A program made the position numbers and the translations under genes. The notes under the pieces are model-generated. The model did not search any database. It had not been told where the DNA came from and saw only the letters and a list, made by a program, of their open reading frames with translations. Positions 16,819 to 25,123 of a stretch of DNA of 64,000 nt are shown here, in pieces. The stretch's first letter is position 1; each line of letters begins with the position of its first letter. Source of the DNA: Bdellovibrionales bacterium (GTDB lineage: Bacteria; Bdellovibrionota; UBA1018; CAIMNF01); contig JAFEAO010000005.1 of assembly GCA_018266375.1 (NCBI GenBank), positions 517,185 to 581,184 of the forward strand. The letters run 5' to 3'.

Positions 16819-17448
16819 ATGAGCGTGGTACACAAGTCAGTCTATATACGTAGGTTCGGAGCAGGCATCATCGATGGCATGATTGAGGTGGCCGGTGGGC
16901 TCTTGGGCTCTTATTTTGGCGCAATGGTCGCAGCCCTCGTGGTGGCGCTAAAGAACGAATCGCCAACGGCGATGCAAAGTTCGATCTGGAACGGAGTCGG
17001 CTTTGGCTTCGTGTTCTGGATGTTTTCGATCTCGTTTTTAAATCGCGTGTTGATCCAAGGCGTGTCTCGCGCGTCGATCGGTAAAAAAGTTTTCGATATC
17101 GAACTCGTGTCGGCGGTTGGGCCGCTCACCTGGGGTTCGGTCATCAAGCGCTGGCTCTTGGGATACGTTTCTCTGTTCGCGTGCGGGGCGGGCTTCATCT
17201 ATTCTCTCTTCAACAAAGAAGGTCACACTTTCCATGACGTGATCACCGGCACGGATGTGATCCCGGTTTTCAAATCGGCGACAATGGAAATGGAACATGT
17301 GGAATCATTGGTCGGCGAACCACGCGTTCCGAACATGGCTCGCATCACGTCGCTTTCGTTTGTGCTCTCGAACGTTCAGTCTGAACGTCCAGAGTCGAAC
17401 GTAATCCAATTGCCGGTGAAGTCTAAAGACGACAAGAAAGCGGCATAG
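16819..17448 (+). CDS. RDD-family membrane protein
   Basis: The 209-residue protein begins with the RDD signature region (YIRRFGAGIIDGMIE) and has about three to four membrane segments. A GVSRASIGKKVFDIELV loop and KEGHTFHDVITGT are typical of the family. RDD proteins are mostly uncharacterised; some act in ion homeostasis. The last 50 residues are hydrophilic. GATAAT (16808-16813) lies 5 bases before the ATG, with no ribosome site. Confidence 0.8.
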   Translation: MSVVHKSVYIRRFGAGIIDGMIEVAGGLLGSYFGAMVAALVVALKNESPTAMQSSIWNGVGFGFVFWMFSISFLNRVLIQGVSRASIGKKVFDIELVSAVGPLTWGSVIKRWLLGYVSLFACGAGFIYSLFNKEGHTFHDVITGTDVIPVFKSATMEMEHVESLVGEPRVPNMARITSLSFVLSNVQSERPESNVIQLPVKSKDDKKAA

Positions 17449-17537
17449 AAAAGGTCGTCGCCAACTTATTGTTGAGACTCCCTTGAAGATCTTTGTCGTT
17501 TAAGCCAACCTCAACAATAAGTTGGCGACGACCTTTT
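17449..17537. repeat. Long inverted repeat (28-bp perfect arms) between convergent genes
   Basis: The arms 17449-17476 and 17510-17537 are perfect reverse complements, beginning AAAAGGTCGTCGCC and ending TTATTGTTGAG. They enclose a 33-base loop. The outer AAAAGGTC and the inner ACTTATTGTTGAG match the repeat at 12288-12437, while the bases between differ. It overlaps the wecB stop codon and ends in TTTT on each strand, so a two-way terminator role is likely. Confidence 0.85.
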
Positions 17538-18645
17538 AAATTTTCAGATAATCTAAAATTTTCTTGGCTGCGAAGCCGTCACCGTAAGGGCTGACCGATT
17601 TCTGGAATGACTCGTAATATTCCGGGTCCTCGATACAGCGGGAGATTGCGGTCACGATTTTATCGCGACTTGCGCCCACGAGCTCGCCCACACCCGCTTC
17701 AATACCTTCCGGGCGCTCCGTTGATTCACGCATTACAAAGATGGGCTTCTTGAAATAAGGTGCTTCTTCTTGCACGCCGCCGGAGTCGGTCAGAATCACC
17801 CATGAGTTTTTTAAGTAAGGCACAAATGCCGGGTAATCCAGTGGCGGAAGAAGCTCCACCTGCACGTTCGAACCCAACCGTTTTTCGATCACGGCTTTGA
17901 CGTTTGGATTCAAATGCACCGGGATCACGAAATACAGATTCGGATATTTATGCGCGAGCTCGGAGATCGCGTCACAGATGCGCACGAGCGGTTCGCCATG
18001 ATTTTCGCGGCGATGACAAGTGACGAGCACGATTTTCTTTTTGTCTTTGAGGGCGTCCATCGACTTCGCGCTCATGGAACCTTTGCCACCTTTTAAGATG
18101 ATCTCGCTTGCAATGCGGAGACCGTCGATACCGGTGTTGCCCGTAACGATGACATTGTCGTGGACATTTTCGAGTAAAAGATTTTTGCGAGAGCCCAAGG
18201 TCGGCGCAAAAAAGTAATCCGCAAGCTGAGTGGTGAGCTTACGATTCATCTCTTCCGGGTAAGGGGAGTAGCGATCGTAAGTGCGAAGGCCCGCTTCGAT
18301 GTGGACAACCCGGACTTTTTCGTAAAAGGCTGCAAGTGAGCAAGCAAACGTCGTAGTGGTATCGCCTTGAACAAACACTGCGTCGGGTTTGAATCCGGCG
18401 ATCACGGGCTGGGCGCGTGAGAGAATTGCCGCAGTCAAATCCGAGAGCGATTGATTGGGCTTCATCACTTGAAGATTGTGGTCCGCCTTAATTCCAAAAA
18501 AATCTAAGAACGGTGTCAGCATCTCGTGGTGTTGGCCGCTCACGAGGACTTGCACGTCAGCGCCACGCTGTTTGGATTCGAGAATCAAGGCTGCGAGTTT
18601 GATCGCTTCAGGCCGTGTTCCGATACAAAACATTAGCTTTTTCAT
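17536..18645 (-). CDS. wecB: UDP-N-acetylglucosamine 2-epimerase (non-hydrolysing)
   Basis: The 369-residue protein has the GT-B-like epimerase motifs: CIGTRPEAIKLA at the N-terminus, VQGDTTTTFACSLAAF, HIEAGLRT, VTCHRRENHG, LTDSGGVQEEAP and RESTERPEG. It converts UDP-GlcNAc to UDP-ManNAc for surface glycans. I chose the ATG at 18645 over 18669 because it begins directly before the first strand (MKKLMFCIGTRPEA). It is the first gene of the polysaccharide region and is divergent from a membrane glycosyltransferase-like gene 15 bases away. Confidence 0.95.
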   Translation of the reverse strand: MKKLMFCIGTRPEAIKLAALILESKQRGADVQVLVSGQHHEMLTPFLDFFGIKADHNLQVMKPNQSLSDLTAAILSRAQPVIAGFKPDAVFVQGDTTTTFACSLAAFYEKVRVVHIEAGLRTYDRYSPYPEEMNRKLTTQLADYFFAPTLGSRKNLLLENVHDNVIVTGNTGIDGLRIASEIILKGGKGSMSAKSMDALKDKKKIVLVTCHRRENHGEPLVRICDAISELAHKYPNLYFVIPVHLNPNVKAVIEKRLGSNVQVELLPPLDYPAFVPYLKNSWVILTDSGGVQEEAPYFKKPIFVMRESTERPEGIEAGVGELVGASRDKIVTAISRCIEDPEYYESFQKSVSPYGDGFAAKKILDYLKI

Positions 18646-18660
18646 GGTATTAAACTTAGC

Positions 18661-20373
18661 ATGAACCATATGCGCTGGGTTAAAATTCTTTTGAATGTCG
18701 GGGGCATCGGACTGATTTTGTCCCGGTCTTATGCGCTTCTTTTTAACCCGACGCTCATGATGGACGAGGGCTTCTACATCGGGGCGACGCGCGCCATCAC
18801 TAATGGGGATATTTTCTTACAGCATTATAGTTTTGATAAGCCATTTTTGCTTCCGTTTTGGCCTTTGCTTGGTGTGCTGTCGTTTGGATTTACACCGTTT
18901 GGAATGAGGTTCGTCGGGCTTCTGTGCTATCTCGCGAGTTTTGTCCTCAGTCAGAAGATCCTAAACAAGTTAGTCGAGAAGCCGATCCTCAGCTTCTTTT
19001 TGAGTCTGACTCTCTACGCGCTTCCGTTTGTGCACGAGCATGGCGTCTCGGCGATGTCGGAGCCGTACTTGTTACTTGCGATGAACTTGTTTTTTTTATG
19101 GATGGTTCAGCGCAAGGATGAACGACGAGTATTTCATGCGTTCTATCTTGGGTTTATGACCAAGTTTTCGATGGCGCTTTGGTTTCCGGTGTTGGGTCTT
19201 GCCTGGTATCGTCAGAAAAAGTTTTTGTCGCAGCTTCGCAAGTTTATCGCGGTCGGAAAATACTGGATTATTGCTTGGACGATGTTTGGGCTCATCAACG
19301 CTACCAAGTTTGCGAGCCTGACTTGGTTTGCGGAACTCGGTAAAAATGATCAAGCATCGCAAGGTTTTTTTGAGCGCTTAGCTTATTGGTTTCCGACTAC
19401 GAATCATGCCTTTGGTGGAACTTGGGTGTCGGCGTTTTGGTTGATTGCATTGCTGCTCGGTTTCGTGCGCCGGTCTTTGCGCAAGCGTGACGACTCTTAC
19501 TTTGCGATCTGGCTTCCGACGTTTTTACATTTTTTGGTGATTGTGTTCTCGGGCAATCGCGGGTTCGAACGTTACTTGGTGACCTTGGTTCCAGGAGTTG
19601 CGATTTGTACGGCTTTGCTCATCAATGAGTTGCCCATACGGTTTTTTGCCCGCCCGATTGGGACGGTATTCTTTGCAGTACTTGCGTTTGTGGCTTTGAA
19701 TCACTTGCGCGCGCCACTCGGCGGGGATCCAGCACTCGGTCGTCAGTTGATGTTTATCAACGACGAATACAACCGCACGGGCACGATTTTGCACACCGAC
19801 TTCTTGTGGCAGTCGGCGCCGTTCCGCGACAAGATGATTGCGGTGGGTTGCACGACCGATAAGTGTATTCGGCAATATCGTGTGGGTGTGAAATCGCAAC
19901 CCGATCAGTTTGTGTTGAAGGAAATCATGGGCGCGCCAGGATTTGAGTTTATGCGACTGCCTCCAGTCATGGATATGAAGACTAAGCCTGCGCCTCGTGA
20001 AATCGTAACCGTCGACCACGAGTGGATTCGCACGCAGCTTCAAGAAAAGCTTCGGATGAAGAAGTCTTTGACGGTGAGCAAGTTTGATGTGGCGGTTGAT
20101 GGAAAATTTGTGCTCGAGGGCGAGATTCGTGGGCACCAGATTTCAGTCAATGGAGCCTTGCTCGTGAATGACCTGAGCGAGTATCCTCGCGAAATGAATC
20201 AACGGCGTTTGTCACTCGTCGCCCAAGTCCTGCAAGTCGTTGTCGATGGTACTGACTGGACGGACGCCGTGATGACGATTTTTTATCATGGATACTCACT
20301 CCATTTGGGGCCAGTCGACGTCAAGCGCGCGCAATATCCAGCTGATGTTGAGCTCAAGATTGGGTATCGTTGA
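18661..20373 (+). CDS. GT-C-type membrane glycosyltransferase-like protein (ArnT/PMT-like)
   Basis: The 570-residue protein has about 10 membrane segments in the first 360 residues and a soluble C-terminal domain of about 200 residues. The N-terminal LMMDEGFYIGATRAITNGD carries the acidic DE pair in the first external loop that marks GT39/GT83-type transferases using lipid-linked donors. It probably adds a sugar on the periplasmic side; donor and acceptor are unknown. TATTAA (18648-18653) lies 7 bases before the ATG, with no ribosome site. Confidence 0.7.
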   Translation: MNHMRWVKILLNVGGIGLILSRSYALLFNPTLMMDEGFYIGATRAITNGDIFLQHYSFDKPFLLPFWPLLGVLSFGFTPFGMRFVGLLCYLASFVLSQKILNKLVEKPILSFFLSLTLYALPFVHEHGVSAMSEPYLLLAMNLFFLWMVQRKDERRVFHAFYLGFMTKFSMALWFPVLGLAWYRQKKFLSQLRKFIAVGKYWIIAWTMFGLINATKFASLTWFAELGKNDQASQGFFERLAYWFPTTNHAFGGTWVSAFWLIALLLGFVRRSLRKRDDSYFAIWLPTFLHFLVIVFSGNRGFERYLVTLVPGVAICTALLINELPIRFFARPIGTVFFAVLAFVALNHLRAPLGGDPALGRQLMFINDEYNRTGTILHTDFLWQSAPFRDKMIAVGCTTDKCIRQYRVGVKSQPDQFVLKEIMGAPGFEFMRLPPVMDMKTKPAPREIVTVDHEWIRTQLQEKLRMKKSLTVSKFDVAVDGKFVLEGEIRGHQISVNGALLVNDLSEYPREMNQRRLSLVAQVLQVVVDGTDWTDAVMTIFYHGYSLHLGPVDVKRAQYPADVELKIGYR

Positions 20374-20381
20374 AGGTAACT

Positions 20382-20746
20382 CTAAGAGTCGTCGTCTTCA
20401 TCAAATTCATAAGTTGGTAAAGAATTATTCGGGTATTGTCTTAAGTTAGCTTGGCGAGTATCGATGATGTCGTTTAAAAATATTTCGATATTTCCGTTTC
20501 GCTTGATTTGAATGAAAAAGATCTGATAGTGGCCGCCGAAGCTCCATACCTGTTCGCCCGTACTCGGGAAATTCGACCGATGTTTGGATTTGTGCAAATC
20601 AGATTAACTGCGGATTGATGCTCATTGATGAACCAGCTAATCGCATTAATACTTTGGTTTGAGCTTTGGTAGATGAAGTCCTCGATAGCTCTAAGTTGAA
20701 GTTCGTAAGCGTCTGTTTTATGAGCTTGGCTGCGGTTCGGCGTCAT
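20382..20746 (-). pseudogene. RelE/ParE-family toxin disrupted by a frameshift
   Basis: The ATG at 20746 overlaps the antitoxin stop (ATGA). The first frame gives DAYELQLRAIEDFIYQ, then NPNIGRISRVR, and then runs into unrelated sequence. The other frame supplies the missing half: GEQVWSFGGHYQIFF, IKRNGNIEIFL and DIIDTRQANL, ending at 20382. Adding one base near 20547-20553 (between GTACG and GGCGAA on the coding strand) would restore the NP-x-GR...GEQVW...H...R pattern of the family. No slippery heptamer is present, so a single-base deletion is more likely than programmed frameshifting. Confidence 0.75.
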
Positions 20747-20997
20747 TTCCTGAATCGATTTAATCTCGATTCGGCGTCGTTTGTCCATTCCTGTGTTTTT
20801 CCGTGAAGGATGTCAGTCATGGAAACAATTCTTCGTTGTAGCGAGCTGATTTCATTTTGAAGCCGAGCGTACTCTTGTTCGTTCAGAAGAATAAAGTGAT
20901 CGCCTGATCGGCGGGAAATCCGAACGGGCTCTTTTGAAGCCATTTCTAAGTAGTCTTTCAATTCTGCGCGAAACTGCTTCGGATTTGTATTTTGCAT
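20743..20997 (-). CDS. Type II antitoxin, Phd/YefM family
   Basis: The 84-residue protein has a Phd/YefM N-terminus (FRAELKDYLEMASKEPVRISRRSGDHFILLNEQEYARL), which binds DNA, and a charged C-terminal tail for toxin binding. It should repress its own promoter; a perfect palindrome lies at 21031-21046. The partner toxin gene downstream carries a frameshift, so the antitoxin may now be an orphan. Confidence 0.85.
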   Translation of the reverse strand: MQNTNPKQFRAELKDYLEMASKEPVRISRRSGDHFILLNEQEYARLQNEISSLQRRIVSMTDILHGKTQEWTNDAESRLNRFRK

Positions 20998-21030
20998 AGG
21001 AGCTCCTACTCGTCATAGAAGAGTGTACCA

Positions 21031-21064
21031 CTAGGTGTACACCTAGATCAATGTGTTAATTATA
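21031..21064 (-). promoter_or_regulatory. Operator and -10 of the Phd/toxin operon
   Basis: CTAGGTGTACACCTAG (21031-21046) is a perfect 16-bp palindrome. On the minus strand TATAAT occupies 21064-21059, so transcription would start at or just before the palindrome. This is the usual layout for Phd/YefM autoregulation. Confidence 0.7.
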
Positions 21065-21104
21065 CAATAAATACAAACGCTTAAAGGCTTGTTGGGTTGA
21101 TGTT

Positions 21105-22427
21105 TTACGCTTTTTGAACCGCGAGCTTAATTTGCTCGGCGATGTAATCCATGTGTGCGTTTTCCAAGCCCGGCCAGATGCCGACCCAGAAACCATCGTT
21201 CATGATTTTGTCGGTGTTGGTGAGTTCGCCGGAGATGTTGTAGTTCACGCCCGTAAACGCTGGTTGGCGAGTCATGTTGCCTGCAAACAACAAACGTGTG
21301 CCCACTTTGTTGGCTTCGAGCTCTTGCACGACTTTATTCCGGAGTTCGGGCTTACGTAAAATCGTAAAGAACCCGAACCAAGAGGGCGTCGTACCCGGAG
21401 TCGCCTTCGGCAGAATCAGGTGCTCTTCCATCCCGAGATCGCGCAGACATTTTTCGAGGTAATCGTGATTGCGACGGCGAGCGGCCACAAAGCCGTCGAG
21501 GCGCTTGAGTTGCGCAAGACCGACCGCCGCTTGGAAGTCAGTGGACTTCAGGTTGTAACCAATGTGCGAGTAAATGTATTTGTGGTCGTAGCCCTTCGGC
21601 AAAGTACCAAGCGACCATTTGTAGCGAGCGTTGCAAGTGTCAGCCACGCCCGGAGCGCAGTAACAGTCGCGACCCCAATCACGGAAACTCATCGCGAGCT
21701 TGTTCAATGCGTAGTCGTTGGTGAGAACCGCACCACCTTCACCCATGGTGATGTGGTGAGCCGGGTAGAACGAACAGGTGGCAAGCGAGCCGAAGTTACC
21801 CACGTGCGTGTCGCCAATGCGAGCGCCCAAAGCATCACAGCAATCTTCAATGAGCCAGATGCCGCGATCTTTACAGAGTTTTGCGACTTCATCGGCGCGG
21901 AACGGGTTGCCGAGCGAATGCGCGATCATGATCACTTTAGTTTTCGGAGTGATCGCTCGCCCGATTGATTCGAGTGAAGCGTTTTGAGTGTTGAGATCAA
22001 CATCGATAAATACCGGCTTCAGTCCCGCTTGAACCGCAGGCGCAATCGTGGTCGGAAATCCGCAAGCTGGCGTGACCATCTCGTCACCAGGCTTCAATTG
22101 TCTTTCGCGAAGCTTTGGACTCGTCAACGCTGAGAACGCAACGAGGTTCGCGCTCGAGCCGGAGTTCACGAGGAGAGAGTATTTCATTCCCCAGTGTTTT
22201 GGGAACTCGGCTTCGAACTGATCGGAGAAACGGCCGGCAGTGAGCCACATGTCGGCGGATGCTTGAAGCGCGCCAGCGAACTCGTCACCGCCGACGACTT
22301 TGCCGGATGGGGGGAGGTAATCGACGCCGGGCTTAAGCTTGCGACTCTCGATGATCGACGAATATTCTTGGGCCAGTCCCGCGAGTTTTCCGCGGAGCTG
22401 TTCCATTTGCGCTTTTTGATCGCTCAT
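21105..22427 (-). CDS. rfbH: CDP-4-keto-6-deoxy-D-glucose 3-dehydrase (RfbH/DdhC type)
   Basis: The 440-residue DegT/StrS-fold protein has LIEDCCDALGARIGDTHVG and SFYPAHHITMGEGG. In the latter the PLP-binding Lys is replaced by His, the hallmark of the 3-dehydrases of CDP-3,6-dideoxyhexose synthesis. The Cys-rich RDWGRDCYCAPGVADTCNARY matches the [2Fe-2S] cluster region of this enzyme. It removes the C3 hydroxyl together with an iron-sulfur reductase (E3), which is not seen in this window. It is the last gene of a run with rfbG, rfbF, a reductase and an epimerase, and overlaps rfbG by ATGA. Confidence 0.93.
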   Translation of the reverse strand: MSDQKAQMEQLRGKLAGLAQEYSSIIESRKLKPGVDYLPPSGKVVGGDEFAGALQASADMWLTAGRFSDQFEAEFPKHWGMKYSLLVNSGSSANLVAFSALTSPKLRERQLKPGDEMVTPACGFPTTIAPAVQAGLKPVFIDVDLNTQNASLESIGRAITPKTKVIMIAHSLGNPFRADEVAKLCKDRGIWLIEDCCDALGARIGDTHVGNFGSLATCSFYPAHHITMGEGGAVLTNDYALNKLAMSFRDWGRDCYCAPGVADTCNARYKWSLGTLPKGYDHKYIYSHIGYNLKSTDFQAAVGLAQLKRLDGFVAARRRNHDYLEKCLRDLGMEEHLILPKATPGTTPSWFGFFTILRKPELRNKVVQELEANKVGTRLLFAGNMTRQPAFTGVNYNISGELTNTDKIMNDGFWVGIWPGLENAHMDYIAEQIKLAVQKA

Positions 22428-23455
22428 TTTGCGTCATGCTCCCCGTGATACCACTTCTCGTACCATTCAACCGTACGCTTGACGCCTTCTTGGAATCCGA
22501 GATCGGGTTTCCACTGAAGGAGTTTGACGGCCTTCGAGCTATCGAGAGATTGAACTGGGATTTCATGCTTGGATTCGTTCAAGATCGTTGGCTTCAGGCC
22601 GGAGTTCATGGCCTTCAAAATCGAATCCACAACTTCAAGCACGGTGAGTTTTAACTCGTACGAAAAGTTAAACGCCTCACCCCGGAACTTTGCGGGCTCA
22701 GCAGCCATCTTACGAGCGAGGTGACGATACGCCGAAGCGCCGTCGCTCACGTAAATGTAGTCACGGATGTATTTGCCGTCCGAGCGAATTTGCGGCGACT
22801 CGTTTTTGAGCGCCGATAAAATCGTCGACGGGAAAATGCGGCTTTCATTGAGATCGCCCGGGCCGAAGAAGTTTCCGCAGCGAGTGATGCCGATGTTCAT
22901 TCCGTAAGTTTTTGCATACGACTGGCAAATCAAGTCCATGCAGGATTTGGAAACGTCGTACGGGTGTTCGCCGGCGAGTGGGAAGCTCTCGTCGTACTTT
23001 TCGCCCTTCAAGTTACCGTAGGCTTTGTCGCTCGAAGCGATGAGGAGGTTACGGACGTGTTTTGAATTGAGGCGAGCGGCTTCAAGTAAAGCCCAAGTGC
23101 CGCGAATGTTAACGTCGAGAGTCTCGGTCGGGCGCGCATTGGCTTGGCCGACGATGGTTTGAGCGGCCAAGTGGAACACGGTATTGATTTCGTACTCGTT
23201 GAGCACGCGATCCATCAAATTTTGATCGCGGAGGTCGCCGTTGACCGCGATCACGCGGTCATTCATTTTCTCCGCAAAGAATCGGCTCTTTGGCACAAAG
23301 TCGCGTACCAAGCAAACGATGCGGGAGCACTCGCCACTCGACAACAACTGAGCTACGAGCTCGGAGCCCAAGAGGCCGGTGCCGCCAGTGACAAATACGT
23401 TGCCGAAAACCGCGTTTTTAGCAGTGCCGCCTGCGTTTGAACCTGCCGCGCTCAT
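22424..23455 (-). CDS. rfbG: NAD-dependent nucleotide-sugar dehydratase, probable CDP-glucose 4,6-dehydratase
   Basis: This extended SDR of 343 residues has VFVTGGTGLLGSELV near the N-terminus, VFHLAAQTIVGQANARP, SSDKAYG and the catalytic HPYDVSK (YxxxK). DKAYG in place of the DEVYG of RmlB is typical of the RfbG group. Its position between rfbF and rfbH supports CDP-glucose as substrate. The ATG at 23455 overlaps the rfbF stop (ATGA), which decides the start. Confidence 0.88.
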   Translation of the reverse strand: MSAAGSNAGGTAKNAVFGNVFVTGGTGLLGSELVAQLLSSGECSRIVCLVRDFVPKSRFFAEKMNDRVIAVNGDLRDQNLMDRVLNEYEINTVFHLAAQTIVGQANARPTETLDVNIRGTWALLEAARLNSKHVRNLLIASSDKAYGNLKGEKYDESFPLAGEHPYDVSKSCMDLICQSYAKTYGMNIGITRCGNFFGPGDLNESRIFPSTILSALKNESPQIRSDGKYIRDYIYVSDGASAYRHLARKMAAEPAKFRGEAFNFSYELKLTVLEVVDSILKAMNSGLKPTILNESKHEIPVQSLDSSKAVKLLQWKPDLGFQEGVKRTVEWYEKWYHGEHDAK

Positions 23456-24270
23456 TCCGCCCACCATGGAGCCTTTCCTTCGATCCAAAGATCGTTGAGA
23501 TAGTTTTTATCGCGCAAGGTATCCATCGGATGCCAGAAGCCGTCGTGCTGGTACATGCAAAGTTCTTTATCGCGAGCGAGTTTTTCGAGCGGCGCGCGCT
23601 CGAGGATGCAGGACTCATCGTCACTCAAGTACTTGCGGAAGCCTTGATTGAAAAAGAAGAACCCACCGTTGATTCGGCCTTGCTTGGATTCCGGCTTTTC
23701 GAGGAAGCCTTGGACCATGTTTGAATCTTTGATCTCGAGCTCGCCGAAACGCGCGACCGGGCGAACGCCCAATACCGTTCCCACTTTTTTGTTTTCAAAG
23801 TGGAAGGCGAGTTCTTTGCGCAGATCCACGTCGCACAAACCATCGCCGTAGGTCATGGCAAACGTATCGATCTTTTCTTGGGCCGAGGCCACGTCATACG
23901 CGCGAGCGATGCGGGCGCCAGTCATCGCGTTCGCACCGGTGTCGATCACGCGGACGCGCCATTTCTCTTGACCCGCGTTTTTGCCGACGATGGTCGCGGG
24001 CTTGCGATCGTCTTGGCGGTGATCGATCTCGATGTGATTGCTTTGAAACGCGTAGTTCAAAAAGAATTCTTTGATCATCCACGAGCGGTAGCCGGCGCAG
24101 ATCACGAAATCGCGAAAACCGTGAGCGTAGTAGCTCTTCATGATGTGGATCAGGATGGGCTTTTCGCCGATCTCGACCATCGGTTTTGGTTTTAGTTGGG
24201 TTTCTTCGCTCAGGCGCGTTCCGAGTCCACCTGCGAGGATGAAGACCGGGATCGAACTTTCTTTTTGCAT
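23452..24270 (-). CDS. rfbF: Glucose-1-phosphate cytidylyltransferase
   Basis: The 272-residue nucleotidyltransferase has FILAGGLGTRLSEETQLKPKPMVEIG and ICAGYRSWMIKEFFLNY, then YGDGLCDVDL, RVIDTGANAMTGARI and NGGFFFFNQGF, all typical of RfbF. It makes CDP-glucose, the entry step to CDP-3,6-dideoxyhexoses. I chose ATG 24270 because ATG 24312 would overlap the upstream gene and add 14 residues before the first strand. Confidence 0.94.
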   Translation of the reverse strand: MQKESSIPVFILAGGLGTRLSEETQLKPKPMVEIGEKPILIHIMKSYYAHGFRDFVICAGYRSWMIKEFFLNYAFQSNHIEIDHRQDDRKPATIVGKNAGQEKWRVRVIDTGANAMTGARIARAYDVASAQEKIDTFAMTYGDGLCDVDLRKELAFHFENKKVGTVLGVRPVARFGELEIKDSNMVQGFLEKPESKQGRINGGFFFFNQGFRKYLSDDESCILERAPLEKLARDKELCMYQHDGFWHPMDTLRDKNYLNDLWIEGKAPWWAE

Positions 24271-24289
24271 AAGGCCAAGGCTAGCAGGG

Positions 24290-25123
24290 TTAGGTATTTT
24301 TTGCGACTTCAACGAGGCCCTGAGCCAAGGAAATCTGGGCTTTCCAGCCCGGAAGTGCCGGGTGCGGAATCGACGGCTTCATCTGCACGCCCGGGGTGTA
24401 GTCGCGTGCCCCCCATTGTGCGTTTAATTTTTTGCCGACGGCGGTTTCGACCATGGCGGCGATTTCTTTTAGGGTTGGAGCTTCGAGCGGGGCAAGCCCA
24501 TAGCGAGCGACCGTTTTGGGTTCGCTGTCGCTCTGCTTCAATTTCAGGGCTTGCTCGATAGCTGAGCAAACATCTTGGACATGCAGAAGCTTGAGTTGCT
24601 GCTCGCCCGGCGAAAGTGGCGTCGGAGTGCCTGCGAGCGCCGATTTAATCAGGAAGTTAACCACTTTGTCGCGAGGGTCGTTTGGACCATAAGTGTCATA
24701 GAGATAAAGCTCGGTGATCTGCGTATTTGAAGTGCGTGCGTAGTAATCGAGGAGCGGGCCCATCGCAGCTTTTGTGGCGGCATAAAGCGAGGCCGGAGTC
24801 GGGAACTCGTAGTAGGTGCTGAAGGTGAGGAAATGCGGGGTGCCGGCGCGGGCGGCTGCTTCGAGGAGTTGTGTCGTTAGGGTGAGGTTGGAATCAATGA
24901 GCGGCGTGATTTGCGAGTACTCGTGATTTTTGAGGAACATCGTCGCCAAGTGGACGATCGCATCGAATTTTTCGCGCTCAAAGTAAGCGGGGAGATCGAT
25001 GAGGTTGCCGTTTTTGCGGTCGAGTGTGGTGATGGAGTATTGGTCGGCCTTGGCGCTGTCGGCGAGCCGCTCGATGAGGCGTGAAGCAATAAATCCGCGA
25101 GGTCCGGTGATTAAAATTTTCAT
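24290..25123 (-). CDS. NAD(P)-dependent sugar epimerase/reductase, probable last step of CDP-dideoxyhexose synthesis
   Basis: This SDR of 277 residues begins ILITGPRGFIASRLIERL and has AIVHLATMF, TFSTYYEF, SLYAATKAAMG (YxxxK) and LYLYDTYGPNDPRDK. It resembles the 4-ketoreductases of CDP-abequose, paratose and ascarylose pathways. Its place beside rfbFGH supports that role. The exact stereochemistry cannot be read from sequence. It overlaps the upstream epimerase by ATGA and ends 20 bases before rfbF. Confidence 0.8.
   Translation of the reverse strand: MKILITGPRGFIASRLIERLADSAKADQYSITTLDRKNGNLIDLPAYFEREKFDAIVHLATMFLKNHEYSQITPLIDSNLTLTTQLLEAAARAGTPHFLTFSTYYEFPTPASLYAATKAAMGPLLDYYARTSNTQITELYLYDTYGPNDPRDKVVNFLIKSALAGTPTPLSPGEQQLKLLHVQDVCSAIEQALKLKQSDSEPKTVARYGLAPLEAPTLKEIAAMVETAVGKKLNAQWGARDYTPGVQMKPSIPHPALPGWKAQISLAQGLVEVAKNT

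Noticed and set aside
20530..20570. Programmed -1 frameshifting in the RelE/ParE-like toxin gene
   Set aside because: No slippery heptamer or stimulatory hairpin is visible at the switch. A one-base deletion explains the pattern.
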